This document shows positions 43,760-56,079 of a DNA stretch of 64,000 nucleotides, one piece after another. The stretch comes from Neoscytalidium dimidiatum. Lineage: Eukaryota > Ascomycota > Dothideomycetes > Botryosphaeriales > Botryosphaeriaceae. Under the pieces are notes generated by a model that had not been told where the DNA came from, searched no databases, and saw only the letters and a program-made list of their open reading frames with translations. The DNA lies in contig CM074700.1 in the NCBI GenBank assembly GCA_037367355.1, positions 2,604,001 through 2,668,000 on the forward strand. The letters run 5' to 3'. A program made the translations under genes and the position numbers. Position 1 is the first letter of the stretch, and each line of letters starts with the position of its first letter.

Positions 43760-46700
43760 ATGTCGAGGCACCATCTGGTCATGATGCAGGGCGACGATGC
43801 GGAACTCCACGGATTGGGCGTCTATGATCCCGTCCTTTACTCGGGACGGTCAAAGCTCACCTTTGCTTGGCCGGTTTTCGGGTGTCTGAGAGCATAATTT
43901 TGCGACGGCTGTCCCAAGCTTCGTCGTTGAACCCTGCGGTCCTCGGCGGCTCGGAGAGATGCCGACCGAACACGACCCACGGCTACCGGCACGAGCGAAA
44001 GACTTGACGAGCACGTTTTTAGACGCATTTTGACTCGTGGTCTCGCCTGGTGGACTCCGCAAGAAGCGCCTTCAGTTTCTGGTTTCTTTTTTTGGTCTAT
44101 GTTCTTTACGAATGCATGAGTAACAGCAAGCGATCTGAACTCGGTCTAAGCGTTTTTCGGGAAAACGGTTATTGGTCTAGGCATTTGCATTTGCATTCGC
44201 TTCGCTTGGAGACCGGAGTCGGGTCTGTCGGGATATCGGGAAGCAGATGGCAAGGGAATGGGAAGCATAAATCGTTTTGGAAAGCATGGATCTTGGAGTC
44301 TGGGATTGCTGCAGGGAACCAAAAAAAAAAAAAGAGCAGGTGGGATGGGCAGGCACAATCCTCTCTCTCTCCCTTCTTTTTTTTTTTTCTTTTTTTCTTC
44401 TTTTCTTTTCTTCTGTCATCGGCCTGGAGTGGGCGTTTCTTTTTTTTTTTTTTAGTCTTTTAAGCTTTGATGTGCATTTGGGTTTGTTCGGAAGCTGGTT
44501 TAATGCTCGATCTGGGCTTTTGCAGGCTCGCTCTTCCACAACACGTACTTGTTTCTGAACATGGTCAATATCCTCAGTCGCTCTGCACTTGTCGCGTTTG
44601 ATATGACGAAGTTGAGTCATGGACGGGATGGCGTGGACGATGGCGCAGCTGAGAGCTAGAAAGCAAGGCCATGGAAGTGCGCGTGCGCGTGCGCGGTGGC
44701 CCGCGGCCCGGTCTAAGCAGGCAGCGAGATGGCGCGCAGCATGTGCCCCGTCCTTCCCGCTCTCCAATTACGCATACGCACCCCACGCCGACAAGACAAG
44801 ACAAGACACCACGCAATGGCAAGGCTCTCGTCTCAAGCCCACTCCCCCAGCTCTCTCACAGTGGCAAAGAATTGCTTCGCCTGGTCATCGGCAAGTGCAA
44901 ACCATCCTCAGCTCAGCAGATTCACACAGAGCGCACGCGCGCAATGCTGTCCCGCGCCTTTCCAGACCGGCATAGCTCAGCTGAGGCGTGCGGGCTCAGC
45001 AGGAGCAGGAAACGCAGTCGTCACCACCTCCTCGAGGCGGCGGACCAGGGTGTTCACCGCGGAGCTAGCTAGTACAGCAGCATCTTCGGCCGGGTGGGCG
45101 AGGCCAGAATGATCCCTGTCCACAGCTCTCGGATAATCAAGCCACCCGGCAAACCATCACCGCTGGGAACCGGGGCCATGGTCGTCATTGCTGGGGTGGT
45201 TTTCTCGGTGCGAACAGTGATCGATGCCCTTCCCTTCCGGCCTTCGCGTGATCACTGTGATTCCAGTCGCCCACGCAGATCAGACAAGGTGAGCTGTAGT
45301 CCTGGGACGAGGACGCGGTACCCAGCACTGACCTTGGTTCTTTTTGGTTTCATGGCACCGGCGGACGTTGCTGTTTTTACTTCTGTCAAGAAAGGGACCT
45401 GCTCCCACGAGTTTAGCTCCTGGACAGCGCGTGCCTGTTACAGATAAATCGTCGATACGACCAGGAATCACGAATGGACGGGCACGGTCGCGGCGACGGT
45501 GACATCTCGAGGATTATGGAATCTCGGGAAACAAGGAACGCAGATCATTGGCGATTCACCACCAGCGCGGCATCATCTTGCGCCGGCAAAGAATCCTTTC
45601 TCGGATCGCTGCCAGCCGGTACTCTCGCCGCTTCACTCTTCGTCCCTAGACCGGCAGCGTTGAAGCAAGATCGAGGAATGAGCACCTGCGACTACCCACT
45701 TCCTGCCTGGTGTGGAGCGTGTGATTGCGGGCCTCCGGTCGCATGGCAGCCAGGCCCTATTTTTAGGAACTTCCTGGGGTCCCTGCCCCGTACCCGCGCC
45801 CGTGCCCGTCTCCGCCTCCGCCGCGGTTCCTTGGTGCTGTCGACCGCCAAACAGCAGGCCTGCATCGTGACAGAGAGACGCCAGACAGGGGTAATGCACT
45901 GGCTTCTGTCGCTACTGTGCACGCTCCGCCAAGTCATCTGATGCGAGACTTACTGTTTGACTTCCCACCTGCTTTTTGTCCGTTTCATCTTGTCTCGGAG
46001 CTTGGTATTGGGCAGCAAAGCAGCCTTCGAGATGTAGCTTTTCGTCTGCACTTCTTTTTCGGTGTTGCAGCATGATGGGTTTGCTGCGCTCTGCACTGCT
46101 GCTGCACTGCACAATGCTGCTGGCTGACTAGGCGTCAAATACGTGTCTTTCCCTGAGACGAAATACACTGACAACACCGCAGCGACTGCCGCAGTGGCAG
46201 CGGCAACAGCGACAAAGCAGAAAAATTGGTCTCTCTTGCTCCCACGCAGGCAGACAAGCAGCAAAGCATGGTACCCAACGAAATGCCGGCTCGCGAAGCC
46301 CGAAGGATCTTTACGGGTGCGAAACGCAATCCCTTCGCTGCAGCAACCACGCTTTCTGGTGTTCGCCACAACCAGACCGCAGCAGCCGAAATTCCACAAC
46401 AGTGTGCATGTATGGATTCTTGTACGATGCGTCTAACTGTGGCATTGTCTTCTTGGCCCTCTTGCCGCCCTGCTACCAGTCGGCTAGTGCTAGCTTCATC
46501 ACTCCTTCTCACGTCTCATCTCACCAATAATCCGTCGATCTTTACTTCTAGCCCCAGTCTACGCATATACAAGCCCACACTTCACACAGGAGCATTGCCT
46601 GGTTATCACAGGTCTTGCTTATTGCTCAACGCATTATTTGGATTCTTCCAGAGTTTGCAGAGCCCGAGAGTGAGTTTTCCCGCGTATCTGGGAGCGATGC

Positions 46701-49312
46701 GTCCCTGTAGGCGGGATTTCTTGTATTGCCATTTTGGGTCTTGGAGCATTGCCAATACCGGTCATCATTATAGATCGCCCATCCAACGAACATGCAGAGC
46801 AACATGGGCACCGCCTCTTCCTCCTTATCTACTGTATTCTATGACTGACTCCGCCTTTCCCCCCCCCTTCCCTCTCTTTTCTTTTTCCTCTCTGCTGATT
46901 CTGCCTGATTACGCCCCTCTTCTTCTTCTTCTACCTCATTTGGCCCCAATATCTCCCCTCCCTCCGGGACCAGGCTCAGAGGAAAGATGGCCCCCACCGC
47001 TACCGACGGGCATCGAAAATCCACATCCTTCCCCGCTTAATGGATTAACCGATCGCCCGGGTGCCCACAGTACTGGACAATTCCGGGAAAGACGGGCCAG
47101 TTTTTCCCAGATCCCAGTTCCTTCTCCACTGCTTTGGAGCGGTGGCGATGCAAATGGCGTGGATGCCGAAGGATCCTTTCCCACGCGAGAGGCGCTTCCG
47201 GTGCCCCCCCCTGCGTTTGGTAGGCCAATAGCATCCGTGGACACCCGCCTTTTTGAATAATTCGTCCGTCTTTGCGGCTGTTGTTGATCCTCATCCTCGC
47301 ATCATGTTTCCAATTTTGGGGGAGAGGGGATGAGCCACCCGAGCAGATGCTTACTCAACAGCAATTGTTTTTGGACACCGTTTACGATAGTCTCCGTCTT
47401 CACAGAGCTGTTGCGTAGCGTCGCTAAGGCTACACCCGTTGTTGCTGCCTGGAGATCTGGACCTCTAGCGCACATGGCGTGCTTCTCTTCTTTACTATCA
47501 TCCTTAACGAGCCTTACGTCATAACGACTGTTTAGGACATCAGGGCTCGTATCTTGCAAGACCATCAAGCCGTAGGCGTTAGTTTGCACTGACGAACGCT
47601 TTTGCGTCAAGAGCGAAGCTTTTCTAAGACATGGCTTGGATCCTCTTTTTCCTTCCGTATACTGTATTCATCCCTCAGTTACTAGGAGCTCGACCTTCCG
47701 AGTTTCGCGCACGGTGGGTGACACAAACTCTTGCTTTTGCATACTGGATCGTAGCAACATGGACTATAGGGCGGCGGTGGAACGACGGGAGGTGTAACCT
47801 CTCGTATTATCGCCCAATCTGCCATTCCTACCGCCATTTTCGCTACATCACACTCGAGAAGAGTGTCGAAAGGATGCATCCTCGTGATCAAACTATCCCC
47901 ACCGCCCATTTCCAAAAGACGAGGTAAACCTCCCGAGACCCTAGAAGCTCTCGTGAAGCTGAACGACGATGCAACCTACTGTTGAGCTATCGCGAAGTTG
48001 TAGACAAAGGTCATGCAGTTGCTCGAAAGTGGAGAGATATCATGCTTATACCGCCTCCTCGCATCAAAGGCGGCGGTGGCACTGCAGCAAGCAGCAGCAG
48101 CAGTATCATGCATTCCCTCTGTCGCTCTGTTTGCCGACGTCACCAGTGAGTGCTACGCGAGAATCGCCTTTACTGATCACGCCCGGGAGCCTCGGAAAAC
48201 GACAGGCGCTGCTATTCTGGGGCGAGAGGAAGCGCCCACGCCCCCCCCCCCGGGGGCGCGCAAGAGAAAAACGGTAAAGTTCACGAGAGCAATGGCGTTC
48301 TCGCATCGACACGATTTCCTGCATCGACAGCTGAACGGCTTCTTCCGTTGACTTCAGATCTTCTTGATGCCCTTCGATGCCTTTTTTCCTTCCCGCTGCG
48401 TCATCGAGGGCTGGGAGTCCAGGTCGTTCGACGGGCATGCGCGTCAGGATTTGGTAAGCAACGAAGCCTGCAGCTTCTCTGCGGACTAATATTTTCGCAT
48501 CATCACCATCACGAACTGCATTTGTCGATGCCAGAGAAGAATTTCCATCAAGCAAGGCAAGTTCGCCCTTTTCTTTCTTTTTTTCCTTTTCAGAAAAAGG
48601 AAACTACCTAAGTGCCTGTTTCGTCAAGCCGTTCAGAAACAAGCAAGAAAAAGGCTAGACTTTCCTGCATCCCATCCCATCCCATATTCCTCCACTATAT
48701 TTTCCTCCTCCCATAAAGGACCTAGGCGAGTAGTAGCAGTAACCCAAACAACTCGTGTCCACGCTTTTCATGCAATCCATCATTCCCTCATGATATCCAT
48801 CGTAACTTCATAAATGAAGAACCAGGTAGTGGTGGCGATCGCCGGTTTCCTCCCAGCGTGTACAGCATGGACCAGGAACGCGATGTCAAAGTATTGTCGC
48901 AAAGTATTAGTTTCAAAAAAAAAGAGGCCGCCTACTACCAGCGGAAAGAAAACCTCACCCCTTCTCCAAACATCCCCAAGCTTGTTACGCTTCCCCAGAA
49001 CCAGCTGAACGGAAACGAAGCTGGGGAAGGGATTAGGAGCATTAAGAAGGTTTCTATCCGAAAATACTGGCAGATCGTGGGTCGAGAACCTCTCCTCGAA
49101 AACTGCCCAAAGGAGGGTCAAGTTGAAGTAGACACACACAATGTCGTAAAGTGAGTGGTTGGCAACTAGAAAAATAGCTCAACCCTCAATTTCTCCGGTC
49201 ATAAGCAGACTGTGGCAAAAAGGCAGCACAAAGCAGCTGAGGAGACCGAGATGCTGGAAGAAGGAATTCTTTGAACGGCACTGGCACCGCCGGTCCGGGT
49301 CTCATCGTTCAT
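43760..49312. other. Large region without supported genes
   Basis: 5.5 kb. The longest ORF, 46226-47260 plus (344 codons, TTG start), lies in strongly pyrimidine-rich DNA and lacks any domain, so I treat it as fortuitous. Homopolymer T runs occur at 44378-44388 and 44440-44452, an A run at 44319-44331, and a C run at 48241-48251. A short plus ORF at 48814-49008 has a hydrophobic start like a signal peptide but then becomes Lys/Ser-rich; unsupported. Spliced short genes or noncoding RNAs cannot be excluded. Confidence 0.5.
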
Positions 49313-50098
49313 CTAGCCACGGATGACGACTCCCTGGCGGCGGGTGGTGCGTTCACGGTAGACCTCATCGTCCTCGGAGGAGCACTCAGACGAGTCGTCC
49401 GAGTAGCCGCAGCGGCTGCCGCCGCAGTCGAGCTTGACGCGCTCGCCCGCGCGGGTGATGCCGTAGCGCTCGCAGGTGCAACACGAGCTGGAGCTGCTGA
49501 CGCTCGACGGCGAGCTGGAGTTGGAGCTGCGCGACGTCAGCGACGGCACATCCGAGTCGATGTCGCTGTCCGAGTAGTCGTCCTCGCTGCTCTCCTCCAG
49601 GTTCGTCCGGCTGAAGCGCGACGTCAGCGCCTCCACCGTCGCCGGCTCGTACGTGCCGTTCACGATTGTCTTGTGCTGGTTGGGCTTGACGGGGCGCGGC
49701 GACTTGATCTGCGAGGGCGACAGCGACCGGCCCTTGACAACCTCGGTCGAGTAGCGGCGAGAGGAGCGCTTCGCGGCCACGTCCGGCACGGTGGCTGTCT
49801 TGCCGGGCGCGGGGATGTCGAGGATGTTGAGCTTGCGGCCGGTGGTGGGCTCGGTGGTGAACTCGCGGGCGGGGTCGTGCGAAACGTGGTAGCCGTCGAT
49901 GATGTAGTAATACCAGTAGCGCTGGCCCTGCTTCAAAGTGCTGCCCTGGAAGCGGAAAGTGCCCTTCCAGCCACCCGTCTTGGAGGGATCCTTGGAGAGC
50001 GGGAGCTGCCCATTGTAGTTATCCCACGAGCCAAGAAGGTGGACGGTCTTGCAGTTGGCGGAGGTGCGGAGAGTGAAGTTAAGCTGAATGGCAGCCAT
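49313..50098 (-). CDS. Protein with AMPK-type glycogen-binding (E-set/CBM48-like) domain
   Basis: Single exon of 261 residues; ATG at 50098. Residues 1-95 form a compact beta domain: F-T-L-R-T-S-A-N-C-K-T-V-H-L-L-G-S-W-D-N-Y, then L-S-K-D, G-G-W-K-G-T-F-R-F and Y-W-Y-Y-Y-I-I-D-G-Y. G-S-W-D-N-Y and the W-K-G turn are the hallmark of AMPK beta/CBM48-type carbohydrate-binding folds, so glycogen or starch binding is inferred. The rest is Ser/Asp-rich and disordered. Near the C-terminus is a Cys patch, S-C-C-T-C-E-R-Y-G-I-T-R with two later Cys, which could bind metal. No kinase-association domain is seen, so it is not a normal AMPK beta subunit. Confidence 0.85.
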   Translation of the reverse strand: MAAIQLNFTLRTSANCKTVHLLGSWDNYNGQLPLSKDPSKTGGWKGTFRFQGSTLKQGQRYWYYYIIDGYHVSHDPAREFTTEPTTGRKLNILDIPAPGKTATVPDVAAKRSSRRYSTEVVKGRSLSPSQIKSPRPVKPNQHKTIVNGTYEPATVEALTSRFSRTNLEESSEDDYSDSDIDSDVPSLTSRSSNSSSPSSVSSSSSCCTCERYGITRAGERVKLDCGGSRCGYSDDSSECSSEDDEVYRERTTRRQGVVIRG

Positions 50099-52547
50099 TG
50101 TGGTGTTCCTTTGGGATTCGAGAACTGTCGTTGAAAGTTGTGGTGGTGGTGGTGCGGACTGAATCCACGGTGGCTTTGAGCAAGCAAGAGCTGTAATTAG
50201 GTTTGGACTGTCGTTATTGGATGTCGGCCGGCGACAAAAAGGGGAATTAGAATATCGTGAAGTGGTGGATTATTTTGATCGTTTTTTGTTTTTCGTGTGT
50301 ATATCGTGAGAAGCGTCAAACGGGGGAAGAGTGCCAGACTCTTGTGATCGTGAAATTAGTGTAATAGGGGGGTAAAAAGAATTAGAACAAAAACAACACC
50401 AAAAACCAAAGACAGCTCCTGAGCTTTGCGGGCTTGCTGAAGAGAAAAAGAGGAGTGCATGTTGCGCAGGACACGGGTATATATAAACTTTGGCGCAGCT
50501 GCGCAAGCCGGGACTCGCAGCTGTGGCCCCACCGCGAAAGCTTCCGGCCCAGCTGACGGACGGACCAGGATGCTGCCATGCCTGCAGGACGCATGGCCTC
50601 GCGCATGGAAGAGAGGCAGCAGGCACGGCGGTGCAAGCGCTTCGGGTCGGGCGTCGAGTGGAGGAGGTCGTGGAGAGATGGGCCGGGCGGCTGCAGTGGG
50701 GGCGCTGATTGGGCGGCGTGCGGCGGGCGCGCGGTGGGGGCTTGCAGTGGGCTGGTGCTGGGGTTCAGTGCCCACTCGCCAATGGTAGCGCCGCGTCCAC
50801 AGCCCGGAGTGACACGCTCTGCAGTCCCGCTCCCGCTAGCTCGATCACGCTGCAGCCTCTGTTTGCTGCTCGCCCTCTGGCTGGCTGGCTGCTCGACAGT
50901 CCCAGGCCCGTTTGCAGCGCCCGGCGAGGCAGCCCGCCCGGCGCGCCCGACCTCCCAAACCGTCCCGTTGCTGCTTTGCGCGCCTGCGTCTCCCGCCACG
51001 CCCATGTCCCCCAGCCCTCGTCGTCGCCGTCGCCGTCGACGGACGCCGCATTCCAAGCCCGTGCTGTGTGTGCTGCGAGTACCTGGAGCCCGCAGCGCCC
51101 TCTGCAGCCTGCAGCTCGCCAATGGCCATCCATCGGCGTGATCACAAGAGTCGAATCATCGCGCCGCCTGGCGTTTACTTGCAGCCCCCCCCCGACGCTA
51201 TCGATCTTTCGATGCATACCACCACGCCTGCCTGCTTATCCAGGTAGCACAGCGCCAATTCGGCCTTGGAACCCACGGCAAGGGGCCCGCCACCGGTCAA
51301 AGGAGCTCAATCACCTCTGCCGCCGCCAAAGGCCTGAGCAGAGCCCACCGTCGTCGCGCCCCGGCGCCGCCGCGCAATCTCCCCTCGCCGACGACTGAGA
51401 GCCGTCTTCTGGGATCTCGCCTCCATCGTCGTCCTGGGCGATCTCGTCCGTGATTGGCCTGCCGTTTCGATGTTTCCACCAAAGTGCCTTTTCTTAGAGC
51501 AGCACCCTGCCAGTGCGCCCAGGCCTCTTCCCCACACCACGGCGGCTGCGTGATATCAGCGTGCGAACATTGCGCGACTTAAGGCCCGTTTCGGCCCTTC
51601 CACCTGCGAGCCTTGTCCGTAAGGTTGTTCCCTGCAACGGGTCAATCGTCCCATGCGACAGCTGCAGAACGAGGCGAGAGCTCCAGGCTCCGTCCACCCC
51701 AAGCTCCTGCACCACCTACACATGCGCGGCCCGACGCTCCAATCCGTCAGTCGTCGCGCCACTCACCATGCAGCTGTCTGATTACTCGCAAGCTCTCATG
51801 TTGCCGCCCGGCTATGACGACGCCCTTGACATTACCCGCCAACGGCCTGCGTGCGCGATCCTTCGGCGCGGGACGCGGGTTGACGCACCGGGCGCGATAA
51901 CGGCTGATAACCTTGATGTAGATAGAACTCTGCTCGATGGGGCAACCCAATATGTTTTCCATTGAAGCCTCGTGCGTTGCAATAGCAACAATGCTCGCCT
52001 AATTGCATGCCACCGACTCTTTTCGCTCTAGCTCCTTTTGCCAATTAGCTGGAGCTCGGATACCTACCCATGCCACTATTTTTGTTTTGCTCTGTCGAAG
52101 CGCCCTGAGCTCAGGTGCCCACCCTCTTCGCAACCTCCGGGAGGGGCCCATACCCTCGGACCTCCCACTTCTAGCCATGATCAGAACGCGCAACCGCCAG
52201 CCTCGAGTCAAGACGCGCATCAGCCTGACTAGCAGCCTGACGAAATATGCGACATCATATTCATGCGGTGCGACCGCAGCGCTTCCGGATTCTAGTCTTC
52301 GCAGCTGTGGGAACGCCGGCTGTGTGCCCTCCCCGAGGAAAAAGAGGCGGTGAAGCAACATGGTTTTTTTTATTTGACGGAGAACGCAAGACGCGCCTGT
52401 CGCGTGTGTTGGCAGCAAATTCAAGATAAAAGCCCTTGCGTGAGGCGCGATCTGCGTGCGCGTGCGAGGCTTCCTGATAGCAACCGAGGGGTCACCGCTG
52501 ATTGCGGCATACCGGTCGAGAATGGTTGTAGCGGATCCTCGGCCAAC
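50099..52547. other. Intergenic region between the CBM-like gene and SFR1
   Basis: 2.4 kb. The two longest frames (50382-51122 minus and 50709-51398 plus) overlap on opposite strands in GC-rich DNA and are Arg/Pro/Ala-rich, so chance is likely. A plus frame at 51513-51965 is partly protein-like but unrecognised. The left 400 bases probably hold the leader of the CBM-like gene. Confidence 0.5.
50478..50487. promoter_or_regulatory. TATA element, orientation ambiguous
   Basis: TATATATAAA on the plus strand is nearly palindromic. It lies 380 bp upstream of the minus-strand CBM-like gene, the only nearby gene it could serve, but its better consensus is in the plus direction, where I see no gene. 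Confidence 0.4.
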
Positions 52548-53527
52548 TCAGTCAACCCACCGCTGTCCCTCTTTATCCCATCCGATCGTCTCGGGGTCAA
52601 TGTTGAGTGTCTTGAGCATCATGTCCATCGTGAAACTCTGTTGCGCGTCAGCCTAGAGCTTGTGACCTCGAGGCTGTACCATCGAAATCGGAAATCGACA
52701 CTCACGTCGTCGTCGTCGTCTCCGCCGCCATCGGTACGACTTGGCTTCAGCGCCGCTTCCTCCGCCTCCTGTTCCTTCCGCCACTGCCGCTCCTTCTTTG
52801 CTTCTGCCCTTGCTTCTGCTCGTTGCTCCCGTGCAATCAACTTTGCTTCTCTCTCTTCCGGCGTCAGTTCTTTCTTTTCGTCCTCGTCCTCGTCCTCGTC
52901 GGGTGTTTCATTAAGATCAGGCTCGTCTTCTTGAGCATAGAAGCCCTGTCTCCAATCCTGCTGACGTTGTTCATTCTGTTTCCAGGCACTGATACCGCCG
53001 TAACTATCCACGCGGTCTCGGGTGGTAGCGAAGACCTCTTCTGCTGCGGCACGAGTGGTGTCTCGCCATTTCTTGGTTAACGCCTCCAATTCCGAATCTT
53101 GGTTCGATGTTGCAACTGTGAAGGCCTGACTGAGCGTATCGAGCTCAGTTCGTAAAATCCGTATTTGCTTGCTCAGAGCTGCCTGCTTGTCCTCTTCGGC
53201 ACGAATGGCTGTTGCGAGAGGGTCGTCGGGCGCAGGAGTTCGTCGGGCGAATGGGCGGGGCTTGGATGGGGTGGACAATGTGGTGGAGCTGCGAGAGTTA
53301 CGCAGCGTCCGGAGCGAGGAGACGTTGAACGACTGGTCTGCGGACGAGTCCGGGAGGGTGCTCTGCACGAGTGGGCTGGGCACTGCGGTGCTGCTGGCGG
53401 TGGTATCTGCACTGGGGTTCTCCAATTCCAGCTTGCGGTTGGGCGTCTTGAAGGGAGAGCGAAAGGGCTTGCGCAGGGTGCTTTGGGCGTCTTCCAGACG
53501 ACGCCGCTTGGCTGAGGGCGTCGACAT
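52548..53527 (-). CDS. sfr1: Swi5-Sfr1 recombination mediator subunit Sfr1 (Mei5-like)
   Basis: Nuclear partner of Swi5 that stimulates Rad51/Dmc1 strand exchange in DNA repair. Two exons, 53527-52706 and 52637-52548, give 303 residues. The 68-nt intron has a GTGAGT donor and a GCTGACGCGCAACAG branch/acceptor, phase 0. The N-terminal motif R-K-P-F-R-S-P-F-K-T-P-N-R near residues 19-31 is typical of Sfr1. A long coiled coil begins near A-I-R-A-E-E-D-K-Q-A-A-L-S-K-Q-I-R. The tail is highly charged (E-D-E-D-E-D-E-K-K-E, then Arg/Glu/Ala helix and a Gly-Asp run). Exon 2 ends with S-F-T-M-D-M-M-L-K-T-L-N-I-D-P, the conserved C-terminal helix, and stops after R-W-V-D. It is divergent from the permease. 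Confidence 0.92.
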
Positions 53528-54252
53528 CGAGCTGAAGACGTATTAGTGCTGGGACGGTTAGTGGTGAGAGAAATTGATGTCAGGACGATCGTCGATCTGA
53601 CGTTGCGATGCGATGCCCGACCACGGATGCGGAGGCGTGGAGACAACAGAGCGCATGAGCGTGTCGACCTGCGATCAATGAGCGGATGTGCAGAGCTCGA
53701 GCTCGTGCTCGTGCTCGTGGCCGACGGCAGGAGCAACAGACGGGTGGCCGGCTGCGGGCTTGGCAAGGGTCTGCAGGCGGCCGGCCTGCCAGGCGGCTCA
53801 CGGCGCTCGGCCCCTTTCTGGCATCGTCCCCGCCCTCTCCCCAAGTCTTCCCGTTTAGTGACAAGCAGCTTTGAGTAAGGAACGTCTCGGCTAACATGGC
53901 ACCCCATCTTATCAGCCTATCGCGCGTGCTCATCTGTCCGCTCCAGCAGGGGCTGCTACCGTTCACTCCCAGATTCCTGTGCGATGATCCTTCGCTGGGC
54001 GCCATCAGCGGCCTCTTGTCTCCATAAGGCTCGCTCGCGGCCTGCCGCTGGCCGCCGAGATATCTGGCACTTGCAAATCTCATATCAATCTTCATGAGCC
54101 GACGCAGCTAGGGCTGAGCACGGGTGCTGGCAGTTTTTGTATATTATCAGCCTCAGCGCTGTCCGCTTACTCGCGCACTGTTGTTCTTTTTCCTCTTTGT
54201 CCCCTTCTCCAGGCGGCTGCGTCGTTGTTCGTTTCGTTTTGCCCGCGCCGGT
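53528..54252. other. Divergent promoter region, SFR1 and APC permease
   Basis: 725 bp. It contains a short GAGCTC/GTGCTC repeat at about 53694-53721. No clear TATA box for either gene and no additional gene is seen. Confidence 0.55.
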
Positions 54253-56079
54253 ATGGATACCATCAAGCCGAAGGATGACTACCCGTCGGATACGGTGACG
54301 CCACAGCTTACGGCCGACGAAGGGCACGTAAGCGCCCCGATCAACGCCTCCGGCCACGTCCAGGAACTCGAGCGGAACTTTAGCCTTTGGAGTGCCGCCT
54401 CTGTCGGCATCTGCACGGGAAATACCTGGGTTGCGCTCGGCGGCAGTATTGTGCGTTGATCGATCCTACATGCAGCGTGCATGGAACTGCAGGACTGACC
54501 TGACTGGGCAGGTTATCTCCTTGTACAATGGCGGCCCGCCTGGCGTCATCTACGAGCTGGTAGATCATCCCAATTATCCAGCCGCCAGTTTGTTGACTGA
54601 CACTTGAGCCTTGCAGTTTGCCGCCTGGTTCTTCTACGCTTTACTTGCTGCCTGCATAGCAGAGCTCGTCTCGGCCATTCCCTCAAGCGCCGGCGGTACG
54701 TGAATTCCCCAAAGTGGCAATCTTTAATATCCTAGAGCATTACGCGCTCGGGTCATGGTGTCAACACGGGACCTGAACTCACACCTCTCACAACAGTGTA
54801 CCACTGGGCGTCAGTTACCCCTGGGCCTCGCTATGGAAGAGTTGTCGGATACTTCGCAGGATGGTGGAATGGACTTGCTTACATTTTCGGCGCCGCCTCG
54901 ATGAGCTCCATCATGGCAAACCTCATCCTTGCCATGTATGGCCTCTTCCACCCCGAATACGTCTGGCAGCGCTGGCACACCTTCGTAACCTACCTCATTT
55001 GCACCTGGTGCTGCTGCGCCGTGGTCCTCTTCGCCAACCGCGCCCTCCCCCTGGTCAACCAAATCGGGTTGTTCCTCATCGTGGCAGGCTGCTTCGTTAC
55101 CGTCCTCGTCTGCGCCATCATGCCTAGTACTACCGGCAACGGGCACGCCTCAAACGCTTTCGTCTGGCGGGACTTTCTGAACCAGACAGGCTACTCCTCT
55201 GACGGCTTCGCCTTCCTGGCCGGCATGCTGAACGCCTCGTTCGCTGTCGGTGTGCCAGACTGCGTCGCCCACCTGTCAGAGGAGATTCCCAAGCCTCGCA
55301 TCAACGTGCCCAAGGCAATTGCCATGCAACAGCTGGTCGGCCTCTTCACCGCCTTCTTCTACTTAATCTCCATCTTCTACAGCATCCAGGACTTCGACGC
55401 GCTCCTCGCAAACACGTATACCGTTCCCTTGGCTGAGCTCTACCTGCAAGCCACGTCCTCGCGCGCGGGCGCCCTCGGCCTCCTCATCGTCGTCTTCCTC
55501 CCCATCGTCTGCACGTGCATCGGCGTGTACATCACGGCCGGGCGCATGCTCTGGACGCTGGCGCGCGACGGCGCGACGCCCTTCCCCAACCGGCTGGGCC
55601 GCATCTCACCCACGCACAAGAACCCGTTCAACGCGACGCTCGCCTGCGGGCTGGTCATCACCGTCCTCGGCGCCATCTACGTCGGCTCCACCACTGCCTT
55701 CAACGCCTTCGTCGGCTCCTTCGTCGTCCTGACCACCCTCTCTTACCTCGCCGCCATCCTGCCGCACCTGCTCAGCCGGCGCCGCCACATCGCCCCGGGC
55801 CCCTTCTGGATGCCCGACAGCGTCGCGTACGTCGTCGGCGCCGTCGGGTGTGCGTACATCTGCGTGTTCGTCGTCATCTACTGTTTCCCCTACGCGATGC
55901 CGTTCGATGCGGCGAGCATGAACTATTCATGCCTAATTACTGGCGGCTTGACGATCTTCGTTGGCGGCTGGTGGTTCTGGATCAGGAAGAGGGGCTATGT
56001 GGGACCGCAGGCTTTGATCGAGGAGGAGACGCAGATGGCTGCGGGGCACCATGCGAGGATCAGTAGTGATAAGTCGTAG
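54253..56079 (+). CDS. APC-family amino acid/choline-type permease
   Basis: Plasma-membrane secondary transporter. Four exons, 54253-54450, 54512-54559, 54617-54695 and 54797-56079, give 535 residues; introns of 61, 57 and 101 nt keep phase (0, 0, 1). The N-terminal cytosolic part ends E-L-E-R-N-F-S-L-W-S-A-A-S, the start of helix 1, followed by S-L-Y-N-G-G-P-P-G-V-I-Y-E-L, the broken first helix and re-entrant region of APC transporters. Other family blocks are A-E-L-V-S-A-I-P-S-S-A-G and Y-H-W-A-S, then C-V-A-H-L-S-E-E-I-P-K-P-R-I-N-V-P-K-A, and G-R-M-L-W-T-L-A-R-D-G-A-T-P-F. About 12 membrane helices are visible. The pattern fits the fungal choline (HNM1)/GABA permease subgroup; the actual substrate cannot be read. 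Confidence 0.93.

Noticed and set aside
46226..47260. 344-codon plus-strand ORF
   Set aside because: Starts at TTG, runs through strongly CT-rich DNA where stops are rare, is Pro/Ser/Leu low-complexity and has no domain; overlapping minus ORFs are also open.
50382..51398. Overlapping 246- and 229-codon ORFs on opposite strands
   Set aside because: Mutual overlap in GC-rich DNA, Arg/Pro/Ala-rich products and no family features point to chance.
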